Position numbers and translations under genes: made by a program. Below are positions 1 through 6,123 of a stretch of DNA of 12,984 nucleotides, one piece after another. The notes beneath the pieces were generated by a model. That model saw nothing but the letters and a program-made list of their open reading frames with translations, searched no databases and was not told where the DNA came from. The DNA comes from JAVBPP01 sp031549535 (GTDB lineage Bacteria; Bacillota; Clostridia; Oscillospirales; Acutalibacteraceae): NCBI GenBank assembly GCA_031549535.1, contig JAVBPP010000008.1, positions 1-12,984 on the forward strand, given 5' to 3'. How positions within the stretch are numbered: position 1 is the first letter of the stretch; each line of letters begins with the position of its first letter.

Positions 1-117
1 TGTCGCTCCTCAGCGTTGCACTATCCTGCGTAATGGTAAAGCCCTTTTACTATAGCTGATATCCTTTGATTTTGGAAGAGCAAAAACCCATGTTGTCCTT
101 GACACGGGGTACACTTT

Positions 118-139
118 ATTCTAATGGAGATTGGTATAA
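118..139 (+). repeat. Right end of a dispersed inverted-repeat element (ATTGGTATAA terminus)
   Basis: The 22 bases here nearly match the right end of the hairpin element at 4081-4185: both read ATTCTAA, then a short variable stretch, then GATTGGTATAA, with one base of length difference. I cannot find the matching left arm (expected to begin ATACCAAT) in positions 1-117, so this copy either extends past the window edge or has lost that arm. Nothing else in positions 1-117 looks like a gene, RNA or regulatory site. Identity as a mobile-type repeat is inferred from the shared terminus only. Confidence 0.55.
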
Positions 140-159
140 AAAAATAAGTAGAATTTATT

Positions 160-204
160 AAAATAAAGGCTCTTAGTGAAAGATTCACCGAGAGCCTTTA
201 TTTT
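160..204 (-). terminator. Intrinsic terminator of the GH31 gene, possibly bidirectional
   Basis: A 14-bp perfect arm (AAAATAAAGGCTCT, 160-173) pairs with AGAGCCTTTATTTT (191-204). Inside it, GTGAA (176-180) pairs with TTCAC (184-188), leaving a three-base loop. The hairpin begins 14 bp past the TGA stop of the minus-strand GH31 gene. The A/T-rich base of the stem gives a run of U on either strand, so it could also stop plus-strand transcription entering from outside the window. Confidence 0.85.
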
Positions 205-217
205 CTTCTGTAAATGG

Positions 218-1930
218 TCAGCTATTAACCGTAATGGTGGCACCCGCGGAAACATCCTTTACGGCAATCCAGTTGATGCCGTTTTCTGTGAAATAACCCG
301 CACCCAGCCGGGTCAGCTCCTCCATGGAGGCTGCTTTTTGCAGGGGGGCTCCCGCCAGGGTGACGGAAGCCGGTTCCGCTTCACCATGGATGCGCAACAG
401 CAGGGAGCGTTTGCTTTCCGTACTGCGGACGGTGAGCGTTTTGCTGTCTTTTGTGTAGGAGAGCATGCTGCCCTTGCCGCCCTCCTCATATAGGCCAAAG
501 CTGTTTTCTCCGTCCTTGGGGTAGAGCAGCACGGTGGTGTAGGCGGCGGAGTGCTCTGTGCCGTGCCCGGTGGCGTCGCTTGTGACATTCATGGGGAGGA
601 TGGCGCCCTTGCGGATGAACACCGGTGCTTCATCCAGCGGAATATCCAGTGTTTTTACGCCGCTGTTGTATGTTTTGGCCTCGTCAAACAGATAAATCCA
701 TTCACCCTTGGGGAAAACAATTTTGCGGCTGTTGCCTGCCTCGTAGAAGGGGGCAACCAAAAGCTCGTCGCCGAGCATGTAAGTAAATTTCCCCGGCTGC
801 GGGCGCATTGTCGGTTTTTGGAGCTCATAGGAATAGGCTGCCTGGCTGTAAAGGTAGGGAATCAGCTCCGTGTGCAGCTTCACAAACTTGCGGTAGATGT
901 CCAGCGTCTGCTCGTCAAACATCCAGGGGCGGTGCTCCCCGCCGCCGCCGTTTTCCATCACGGGGCTGAATGCGCCCAGCTGTGTCCAGCGCAGGAAAAC
1001 GTCCTTATACATCTTATCGTCCGAACGGAAACCGCCGATATCCGAGCCGTAGCTGACGAAGTCATAGCGTGAGGAAGCGAAGATGCTCGTCAGCGCGTGT
1101 TGCAAGCCCTTCCAGTCATTGTCGTTGTCGCCCACCCAGCCGGCGAAGTTGATGTCCGGGGTGGTGAACACGAGGGGGGTGCCGATTTTCAGCAGCTGGT
1201 CGTCCACCGGCCTTGCGGAAATCACCCTGTCGTCCCCCAGCTTGGAGCGGGTGTAATGGAAGAAATCGCCGTAGCACTGCGCGCGGTATTCCGCCCAGGT
1301 AATGTTTTTGTCGCCCTTGCCTTTCGCCGGCGTCAGCAGCATCATGTATGGATCCGTGCCGTCAACCTTCCAGCCGTCAATACCCATATCCAGCACCGTA
1401 TCCATCTGCTTGTGCCACCATTCCACGGCCTCGGGGTTGGTGTAATCAATAAAGCCGCTCTCTCCTGCCCACCATTTCACCTTTTTTCCTTCGTTCAGGA
1501 AGTAGCCCAGCTCCTTGCCCTCCTCGTATAAGGGGGAGCTGTCGTTCATCACGCTGGTGGCCCAAAGAATCACGCGCACATCCATGTCGTGGTAAAGCTG
1601 AATCTGTTCCGCCAGATCCGGATAACGCTCCGGGTCGGGCACAAAGGTGTTCACATCCGTTGACCAGGGGCGGTCAATAATCATTGCGCCCACAGGGATG
1701 TCCCGCTCCAGGAAACCCTTCACATGGCTCATCGCCGATTCCTGTGTACCCTCATTTTCCCAAACCCAGTGTTCATGCGCCCAGGTCGGCCAGGGCGGCG
1801 GATTGAGGCTTGCGGCAGGCTTTTTACCTGCGAAATAAGTGCTGGTGGTAGAAACGAGCACACACAGCAGCATGAGCGCTGCGCAGCTCATGCATACCTT
1901 TGTGAACCGGGAAAGGCGTTTTCCTTTCAT
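218..1930 (-). CDS. Glycoside hydrolase family 31 protein (alpha-glucosidase/alpha-xylosidase type), exported, compact
   Basis: Predicted retaining alpha-glycosidase of 570 residues. The N-terminus has basic residues (K2, K4, R5, R8, K11) and then a hydrophobic stretch at about 14-29, indicating a signal peptide or membrane anchor; no lipobox is seen. The GH31 barrel starts at about residue 45 (PPPWPTWAHEHW). The nucleophile motif is GWKVDGTDPY with D190 as the likely nucleophile, and WVGDND (265-270) carries the likely acid/base D268. SDIGGF (296-301) is a typical family motif. A C-terminal beta domain follows (about 385-570). Most GH31 enzymes have a beta-sandwich of roughly 200 residues before the barrel; here it is absent. 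The ATG at 1930 has a good ribosome binding site (AGGGGGTG, 1938-1945, 7 nt away). It is transcribed alone, divergent from rmlA, with its own promoter and terminator. The substrate cannot be told from sequence: glucosidase, xylosidase and galactosidase activities all occur in the family. Confidence 0.88.
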   Translation of the reverse strand: MKGKRLSRFTKVCMSCAALMLLCVLVSTTSTYFAGKKPAASLNPPPWPTWAHEHWVWENEGTQESAMSHVKGFLERDIPVGAMIIDRPWSTDVNTFVPDPERYPDLAEQIQLYHDMDVRVILWATSVMNDSSPLYEEGKELGYFLNEGKKVKWWAGESGFIDYTNPEAVEWWHKQMDTVLDMGIDGWKVDGTDPYMMLLTPAKGKGDKNITWAEYRAQCYGDFFHYTRSKLGDDRVISARPVDDQLLKIGTPLVFTTPDINFAGWVGDNDNDWKGLQHALTSIFASSRYDFVSYGSDIGGFRSDDKMYKDVFLRWTQLGAFSPVMENGGGGEHRPWMFDEQTLDIYRKFVKLHTELIPYLYSQAAYSYELQKPTMRPQPGKFTYMLGDELLVAPFYEAGNSRKIVFPKGEWIYLFDEAKTYNSGVKTLDIPLDEAPVFIRKGAILPMNVTSDATGHGTEHSAAYTTVLLYPKDGENSFGLYEEGGKGSMLSYTKDSKTLTVRSTESKRSLLLRIHGEAEPASVTLAGAPLQKAASMEELTRLGAGYFTENGINWIAVKDVSAGATITVNS

Positions 1931-1960
1931 AACACGGCACCCCCTGATGATTCTGAAATC

Positions 1961-1980
1961 TTTGCAACGTTACCTGTTAC
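1961..1980. promoter_or_regulatory. Possible operator near the GH31 transcription start (LacI-like or GTTAC repeat)
   Basis: GCAACGTTAC (1964-1973) is an imperfect palindrome around a central AACGTT, similar in form to LacI-family operators. It overlaps a direct repeat GTTAC-CT-GTTAC (1969-1980). It lies at or just downstream of the expected GH31 start site, a usual place for a repressor that blocks a sugar-hydrolase gene. No regulator gene is present in the window. This is a pattern-based suggestion only. Confidence 0.25.
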
Positions 1981-2009
1981 AGTATAGGAGAAACAAACAC
2001 AAATTTCAA
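1981..2009 (-). promoter_or_regulatory. Sigma-A promoter for the GH31 gene
   Basis: Read on the minus strand, TTGAAA (2009-2004) is the -35 box and TATACT (1986-1981) the -10 box, separated by exactly 17 bp. Each box matches the consensus at five of six bases. The predicted start is near 1974, giving a leader of about 45 nt before the ATG at 1930. Confidence 0.75.
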
Positions 2010-2037
2010 GAGTCGGTTTTGTTGTTGCTTCACAATC

Positions 2038-2066
2038 TTGACTTATGCATGACGGAGTGCTATAGT
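2038..2066 (+). promoter_or_regulatory. Sigma-A promoter for the rmlA-rmlC unit
   Basis: TTGACT (2038-2043) and TATAGT (2061-2066) are spaced by 17 bp, each matching the sigma-A consensus at five of six bases. Transcription would begin near 2073. That places the upstream in-frame ATG at 2068 outside the transcript and supports GTG 2110 as the rmlA start. The -35 box is 28 bp from the -35 box of the divergent GH31 promoter, so one regulator bound between them could affect both. Confidence 0.78.
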
Positions 2067-2109
2067 TATGCTGATATTTTCGCCGTTTTGGGGAAGGGTG
2101 ACGCTGTTC

Positions 2110-3027
2110 GTGAAAGGGATTATTTTGGCGGGCGGAACGGGTTCCCGCCTGTATCCGCTGACCATGGTGACGAGTAAACAACTGTTGCCGGTTTATGATA
2201 AGCCGATGATTTATTACCCGCTTTCCACCCTGATGCTCGCGGGAATTCGTGATATTTTACTGATTTCTACGCCGGAGGATACCCCGAAATTTCAAACGCT
2301 GCTGGGAGATGGCGCGCAGTTCGGCGTTCGGCTGAGCTATGCGGTGCAGCCAAAGCCGGAGGGGCTTGCGCAAGCCTTTTTGATTGGCGAAGACTTCATC
2401 GGAACAGACAGCGTAGCCATGGTTTTGGGGGACAATTTGTTTTACGGCAACGGTTTGGGGCACATGCTGCGCGCTGCGGCTAAAAATGACGGCGCAACCA
2501 TTTTTGGCTATTATGTGGAAAAGGCTGAGCATTTCGGCGTTGTGGAGTTTAATTGCAAGGGTGTCCCCGTTTCGATTGAGGAAAAACCCAAGAACCCCAA
2601 GTCGCACTATGCCGTGACGGGTCTTTATTTTTATGATAATCATGTGGTGGAGTATGCAAAGAGCCTGAAGCCATCCAAGCGGAAGGAATTGGAAATCACA
2701 GACATCAACCAGCTTTATCTAAAGGCGGGCAAGCTGGATGTCAAGCTCATGGGCCGGGGCTTTGCCTGGCTGGATACCGGAACCGTGGACGCGCTGAACG
2801 ACGCCTCCAATTTTATTAAAACGATTGAGCAGCTGCAGGGCATCAAAATATCGGCACCGGAGGAGATTGCCTATAATATGCGCTGGATTACCAAAAAAGC
2901 GCTGCTTGCAACTGCCAGAAAATATGGAAAGTCTGCCTATGGGCAGCATTTAAAAAGGGTGGCACAGGGAGAAATATTGTATTCGGAGAGCCCGGGTGAA
3001 AGGCCGCGTTGGGGACGGGAGGATTGA
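2110..3027 (+). CDS. rmlA: Glucose-1-phosphate thymidylyltransferase RmlA/RfbA
   Basis: Cytoplasmic enzyme joining dTTP and glucose-1-phosphate to give dTDP-glucose, the first step of dTDP-L-rhamnose and related deoxysugar synthesis. From GTG 2110 it has 305 residues, slightly over the usual ~290. The N-terminal nucleotide-binding signature is intact: GGTGSRLYPLT (residues 8-18, R13), then K23, with QPKPEGLAQAF at about 80-90 and LGDN with metal-binding D108. The sugar-binding part includes EEKP and, further on, GFAWLDTGT. I chose GTG 2110 over the in-frame ATG at 2068 because homologues begin MKGIILAGGTGSRL, GGGGAAGGG (2090-2098) gives a ribosome binding site 11 nt upstream, and the promoter places the transcript start after 2068. 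The last ~15 residues (SESPGERPRWGRED) look like a non-conserved tail. rmlC follows after 67 bp. Confidence 0.95.
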   Translation: MKGIILAGGTGSRLYPLTMVTSKQLLPVYDKPMIYYPLSTLMLAGIRDILLISTPEDTPKFQTLLGDGAQFGVRLSYAVQPKPEGLAQAFLIGEDFIGTDSVAMVLGDNLFYGNGLGHMLRAAAKNDGATIFGYYVEKAEHFGVVEFNCKGVPVSIEEKPKNPKSHYAVTGLYFYDNHVVEYAKSLKPSKRKELEITDINQLYLKAGKLDVKLMGRGFAWLDTGTVDALNDASNFIKTIEQLQGIKISAPEEIAYNMRWITKKALLATARKYGKSAYGQHLKRVAQGEILYSESPGERPRWGRED

Positions 3028-3094
3028 GCCTGTCCGCGAATGGGCTGTTTTGTTAGGCTCTGCCACGCAAAATGAGGAGAGTGCAAAGCGAAAT

Positions 3095-3682
3095 ATGCGA
3101 GTGTATGAAACGAAGCTGGCGGATGCGGTTGTAGTAGTGCCGAAGGTCATCGGCGACCACCGCGGCTGGTTCTATGAATCCTATTCCTATGAAAAATTAA
3201 AAAAATACGGGCTGACAAGCTCCTTTGTGCAGGACAACCGATCGTTTTCAGAACGCAAGGGCACACTGCGCGGCCTGCATTGCCAAATTAACCCCATGGC
3301 GCAGGCGAAGCTGGTCAGCTGCACACGCGGCGGCATTCTGGATATCGCTGTGGATATTCGGGAGGGCTCACCCACCTATTTACAGTGGACGGCGGTGGAG
3401 CTCACGCAGGAGAATAAGCAGCAGTTTTTTATCCCCCGCGGCTTTTTGCACGGCTATGTGACCCTGCGGGATCATACGGAAGTGTTTTACAAGGTGGACA
3501 GGGCATATTCCAAGGAATGTGACCGGAGCATCCGCTTTGACGACCCGAGCTTTCGCATCAGCTGGGGCGTTACCTACCCCGTTTTGTCCAATAAAGATGC
3601 CGAGGCCCCGTTTTTCATCAACAGCGATGTTCGTTTCATCTATAAAGAGGATATTGCGATGTTGTATACGACAACGTTGTAG
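3095..3682 (+). CDS. rmlC: dTDP-4-dehydrorhamnose 3,5-epimerase RmlC/RfbC
   Basis: Cupin-fold epimerase that inverts C3 and C5 of dTDP-4-keto-6-deoxyglucose on the way to dTDP-L-rhamnose. The 195 residues fit the family (about 180-190). Visible functional residues: R59 and catalytic H62 in LRGLHCQ, K72 in AKLV, the conserved tyrosine Y138 in DRAYSK, and D168 in SNKDAEAP, the aspartate partner of the histidine. FFIPRGFLHGYVTL (111-124) is another family block. Start: homologues begin with a short strand such as MxVxETKL, matching ATG 3095 (MRVYETKL). A ribosome binding site GAGGAG sits at 3074-3079, 15 nt away, which is somewhat far. An in-frame GTG at 2996 would add 33 unconserved residues and overlap rmlA; I consider it unlikely. 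Probably co-transcribed with rmlA. RmlB and RmlD, the other two pathway enzymes, are not in the window. Confidence 0.93.
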   Translation: MRVYETKLADAVVVVPKVIGDHRGWFYESYSYEKLKKYGLTSSFVQDNRSFSERKGTLRGLHCQINPMAQAKLVSCTRGGILDIAVDIREGSPTYLQWTAVELTQENKQQFFIPRGFLHGYVTLRDHTEVFYKVDRAYSKECDRSIRFDDPSFRISWGVTYPVLSNKDAEAPFFINSDVRFIYKEDIAMLYTTTL

Positions 3683-3811
3683 CGCTTTCCCTTTTTATCA
3701 GGCTACATTTGTAAGGGTGACCGTTCCGGTTGCCTGATGCCGACTTCCTGTGCCATAAGCATCGGAAAAGGCGAATTTCTCCAGCAAACGGCATATGGCG
3801 GGAGCGTCGGC
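3683..3811. other. Non-coding start of the rmlC-DUF4838 intergenic repeat island
   Basis: No convincing gene lies between the rmlC stop and 4199. In this first part, ATCAGGC (3698-3704) and GCCTGAT (3732-3738) form an inverted pair around a smaller ACCG-TTC-CGGT hairpin (3720-3730). The tail CTTTCCCTTTTTA (3685-3697) is T-rich, but no hairpin directly precedes it, so I do not call an rmlC terminator. I see no convincing sigma-A promoter on the plus strand anywhere in 3683-4199. Confidence 0.5.
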
Positions 3812-3831
3812 CGGCCAATGGCCGCCCCTAC
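3812..3831 (-). repeat. GTAGGGGCG-type short palindromic repeat, copy 1
   Basis: On the minus strand it reads GTAGGGGCGGCCATTGGCCG, with a 6-bp stem CGGCCA/TGGCCG around a single central T. It matches the copy at 4024-4047 at 19 of 24 positions when both are extended to 24 bases. From memory, GTAGGGGCG-containing intergenic repeats are common in clostridial genomes; that part is recall, not something computed here. Confidence 0.6.
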
Positions 3832-3845
3832 AGTATATATATCTT

Positions 3846-4005
3846 AATACCAATCCCGAATAGAAACCTCGATATCTTTGCGGTCTTTTTCGCGCTGTGC
3901 TTTGTTGTCCTCCTTGCTTTACGACAGTAAAGCAGCGTCGTCCGCCGTGCACAACGCGAAAAATCCACGCAAATCTATTCGAGTTTTCTACTTGGAATTA
4001 GTATA
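3846..4005. repeat. 160-bp hairpin (MITE-like) element with AATACCAAT/ATTAGTAT ends
   Basis: The whole segment is one long imperfect inverted repeat. The left arm starts ATACCAAT (3847-3854) and the right arm ends ATTAGTAT (3997-4004). Further in, GAATAGAAACCTCGA pairs with the right-hand stretch at 3977-3994, CGCGCTGTGC (3891-3900) with GCACAACGCG (3949-3958), and GCTTTA (3916-3921) with TAAAGC (3928-3933), leaving a 6-nt loop. It has no coding capacity I would support. Termini are shared with the element at 4081-4185 although the interiors differ, as expected for non-autonomous elements moved by the same enzyme. No target-site duplication is clear at the edges. Confidence 0.75.
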
Positions 4006-4023
4006 AGAAGGCGTCCCACACAT

Positions 4024-4047
4024 GTAGGGGCGCGCATTGCGCGTCCG
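4024..4047 (+). repeat. GTAGGGGCG-type short palindromic repeat, copy 2
   Basis: This reads GTAGGGGCGCGCATTGCGCG followed by TCCG. The stem is CGCGCA/TGCGCG around a single T. Compared with copy 1 in inverted orientation at 3812-3831, the differences inside the stem come in complementary pairs, so both copies keep a perfect 6-bp stem. The two copies point outward on either side of the 160-bp hairpin element. Confidence 0.6.
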
Positions 4048-4080
4048 GGACTTTCGCAATCGCCTAGAAATAAGCACGGT

Positions 4081-4185
4081 AATACCAATCACCATTAAGA
4101 ATACTTCTTGCAAAATTCGGCAAGAGCGCATACATGAAACGCTCGTTACCGAATTTTGCAAGCATTCTAAAAGGTGATTGGTATA
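4081..4185. repeat. 105-bp hairpin (MITE-like) element with perfect 12-bp terminal inverted repeats
   Basis: ATACCAATCACC (4082-4093) and GGTGATTGGTAT (4173-4184) are perfect terminal inverted repeats. CTTGCAAAATTCGG (4107-4120) pairs perfectly with CCGAATTTTGCAAG (4149-4162), and GAGCG (4124-4128) with CGCTC (4140-4144). The loop is 4129-4139 and contains an ATG at 4134. The right end runs directly into the Shine-Dalgarno sequence of the DUF4838 gene, so if transcription starts upstream the messenger would carry a large hairpin just before its ribosome binding site. Confidence 0.8.
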
Positions 4186-4191
4186 AGGAGG
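4185..4191 (+). promoter_or_regulatory. Ribosome binding site deciding the DUF4838 start
   Basis: AAGGAGG lies 8 nt before ATG 4200. Its first two A residues belong to the conserved GTATAA end that all three element copies share. This site is far stronger than anything before the in-frame ATG at 4134, which has no Shine-Dalgarno sequence. Confidence 0.85.
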
Positions 4192-4199
4192 TAACTTTC

Positions 4200-6062
4200 A
4201 TGGCATCGATTCTATCCATCCTCATGAGCGTAATCATGACCTTTTTTGGCGCGTTTGCAACTATTTTTCCGGAGCTGGTACCTGGGTATGACGGTCTTCC
4301 GGCGGCCGCTGCGCCGCAAACTGTGCCAAGCTACCCTGCGGGTACCGAGCTGTTGACACTGGTACAGGACGGCGTTTCCGGTTACACGATAGTGCATGGC
4401 CAAAATGCGCACCGCAGCGAAAAGCGCGCGGCGGCCGAACTGGCGAGCTATCTGTTTGAAATCACAGGCGTTACCCTGCCGACAGTGGCGGATGACGCGC
4501 AGCCCACGGAAAAGGAGATTATAGTTGGCAAAACGAACCGCGCGGCGGATGCGTTGGTTGACCGCGCAGCACTCGGCGACGACGGCTATTGCATCCGTGT
4601 TTCTGGCAGCAAGCTGATGATTGCGGGCGGTGAAGCGCGCGGGACACTTTACGGCGTTTATGGGTTTTTAGAGGATTTTTTGGGTTGCCGCTGGTTTACG
4701 CCGACAGATGAGCTTGTGCCGCAACAAACGGCGCTTGCACTGCCGCGCGACACAAACGTCAGCAGTAAACCCGCGTTTTCCTTCCGCCACACCTCTTGGG
4801 TACGTGCGCAGGATACCAGCTGGCGCAGCAAAATGCATTTTAACGGCACCATGTCGCCCGGCCACGGTTCCATGGATAACAGCCAGCAAGACTTAATTCT
4901 TTTCGGCGGTTATGACGCGGGGCATACCTTCCGCTTTTTTGTGCCGAAGGAGACGTATTTTGCCACAAATCCGGAGTATTTTGCCATGGACGAAAACGGC
5001 AAACGCGTGGATGGCCAATGTTGCCTTTCCAATCCCGCAGTGCTGGAGTTGACCAAGGCCTATCTCGACAGATGGCTGACGGAATACCCGAATGCCAATA
5101 TTTTCTCTGTATCGCAGAACGACAACCAGAACTATTGCCACTGTGCACAGTGCGCGGCTATCGACAAAGCCGAGGGCAGCCCGGCAGGTTCGCTGCTAAC
5201 CTTTGTAAACAAGATTGCCGACTATGTAAAAACAAAACGGCCTGATGTGTTGATTCACACCTTTGCCTACCAGTATACCGTAACGCCCCCCAAAACGCTG
5301 CGCCCGGCCGACAATGTCTTGATTCAGCTGTGTTCCATTGATAACAACCATGCTGAACCCTACCGTATTTCCGAGCCGCAGTTCTGTGAAGATGTCAAGA
5401 CCTGGTCGGCCATCTCGAAGCATTTGATTGTTTGGGATTACGGCACGAACTTTGGGCACTACCTAACCCCCATGCCAGACCTTCGCATTCTGCAGCCCAA
5501 CGCGCAGATGTATTATGAAAACGGTGCACAGGGCTACTTTATGCAGGCGAATTCCATGAGTATCAGCGGCGAATTTGCGGAGCTGCGCGCCTATCTCATC
5601 GGCAAATTGATGTGGGATCCCTACTGCAATCTCGCAAAGGCGCAGGATGAATTTTTGTATTATTATTACGGCCCCGGTTATCAAAACATCAAGGCCTATA
5701 TTGATTTGATTGAGGCAAAACGCAGCAGTAAATTTAAGCTTTTTGCTGACCCGGGCGAGGCGGTTTGGCTGACGGTGTTCGATTTGGCGAAAGCAACGGC
5801 CTATTTCGACAGCTGCCAAAAGCTGGCCGCCACAGCGCAGCAGGCGCAAAATACCGAGCGCTCCGCCCTGCAGCTGCGCTATTACAAAAGTGAGATGATG
5901 AAAGCGGAATTCTTCCCCTATGAAGGAACGCGGGAAGAGGCGGGCAGACAATTCTATCACGATATGAAGCGCCTTGGCATCACGCATTTGCATGAGGGGA
6001 CTCCGCTGACGGATACGCCGGATTTCCGGAACCTGGCCAGCAGTTGGAGCAATCCCCGTTAA
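4200..6062 (+). CDS. DUF4838 domain protein, predicted exported, glycan-related
   Basis: 620 residues resembling the DUF4838 family, which often accompanies polysaccharide-degradation genes; biochemical function is not established to my knowledge. Residues 3-23 are a hydrophobic segment, so export or membrane anchoring is likely. However, there is no lysine or arginine before R72, which is unusual for a signal peptide. Residues about 50-175 resemble the alpha/beta domain preceding the barrel in GH67 and GH20 enzymes (SEKRAAAELASYL, IIVGKT, RGTLYGVYGFLEDFLGCRWFTP). The family core follows, with a CHCAQC motif (C313, C315, C318) just before a conserved helix and HTFAYQYT (353-360). ATG 4200 is chosen for its AAGGAGG site 8 nt upstream; the in-frame ATG at 4134 lies in a repeat hairpin loop. 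It is monocistronic with a strong terminator downstream. I cannot identify a promoter. Naming it a glycosidase would be speculative. Confidence 0.82.
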   Translation: MASILSILMSVIMTFFGAFATIFPELVPGYDGLPAAAAPQTVPSYPAGTELLTLVQDGVSGYTIVHGQNAHRSEKRAAAELASYLFEITGVTLPTVADDAQPTEKEIIVGKTNRAADALVDRAALGDDGYCIRVSGSKLMIAGGEARGTLYGVYGFLEDFLGCRWFTPTDELVPQQTALALPRDTNVSSKPAFSFRHTSWVRAQDTSWRSKMHFNGTMSPGHGSMDNSQQDLILFGGYDAGHTFRFFVPKETYFATNPEYFAMDENGKRVDGQCCLSNPAVLELTKAYLDRWLTEYPNANIFSVSQNDNQNYCHCAQCAAIDKAEGSPAGSLLTFVNKIADYVKTKRPDVLIHTFAYQYTVTPPKTLRPADNVLIQLCSIDNNHAEPYRISEPQFCEDVKTWSAISKHLIVWDYGTNFGHYLTPMPDLRILQPNAQMYYENGAQGYFMQANSMSISGEFAELRAYLIGKLMWDPYCNLAKAQDEFLYYYYGPGYQNIKAYIDLIEAKRSSKFKLFADPGEAVWLTVFDLAKATAYFDSCQKLAATAQQAQNTERSALQLRYYKSEMMKAEFFPYEGTREEAGRQFYHDMKRLGITHLHEGTPLTDTPDFRNLASSWSNPR

Positions 6063-6076
6063 GAAACCTATAATGA

Positions 6077-6117
6077 AGCAGCCTCCAACCGGTGTTCTCG
6101 GTTGGAGGCTGCTCTTT
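6077..6117 (+). terminator. Intrinsic terminator between convergent genes
   Basis: A perfect 15-bp stem, AGCAGCCTCCAACCG (6077-6091) with CGGTTGGAGGCTGCT (6099-6113), encloses a 7-nt loop and is followed by CTTTCT. It starts 14 bp after the DUF4838 stop and fills most of the 61-bp gap to the stop of the opposing CDP-alcohol phosphatidyltransferase gene. In the minus direction the tail is TTCATTAT, weaker in T, but the stem could still serve both genes. Confidence 0.88.
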
Positions 6118-6123
6118 CTATCA

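Noticed and set aside
99..127. TTGACA at 99-104 as a plus-strand promoter
   Set aside because: The -35 box is perfect, but at 17 bp the -10 position reads TAATGG (poor), and the better TCTAAT gives only 15-bp spacing; it would also read straight into the terminator at 160-204.
2068..2109. Upstream ATG start for rmlA adding 14 residues
   Set aside because: It lies upstream of the transcription start predicted from the promoter at 2038-2066, and homologues begin at the MKGIILAGG position encoded from GTG 2110.
2996..3094. Upstream GTG start for rmlC, overlapping the end of rmlA
   Set aside because: The 33 extra residues do not resemble RmlC, whose conserved start matches ATG 3095.
3661..3697. 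GTTGT/ACAAC and ACAACGTTGT inverted repeats at the end of rmlC as a terminator
   Set aside because: The stems are only 5 bp, A/T-rich, and mutually exclusive, and the following tract is interrupted by C; too weak to call.
4156..4187. TTGCAA...TATAAG inside the 105-bp element as a promoter for the DUF4838 gene
   Set aside because: The spacing is 20 bp, and the -10 box would overlap the ribosome binding site, leaving that site largely untranscribed.
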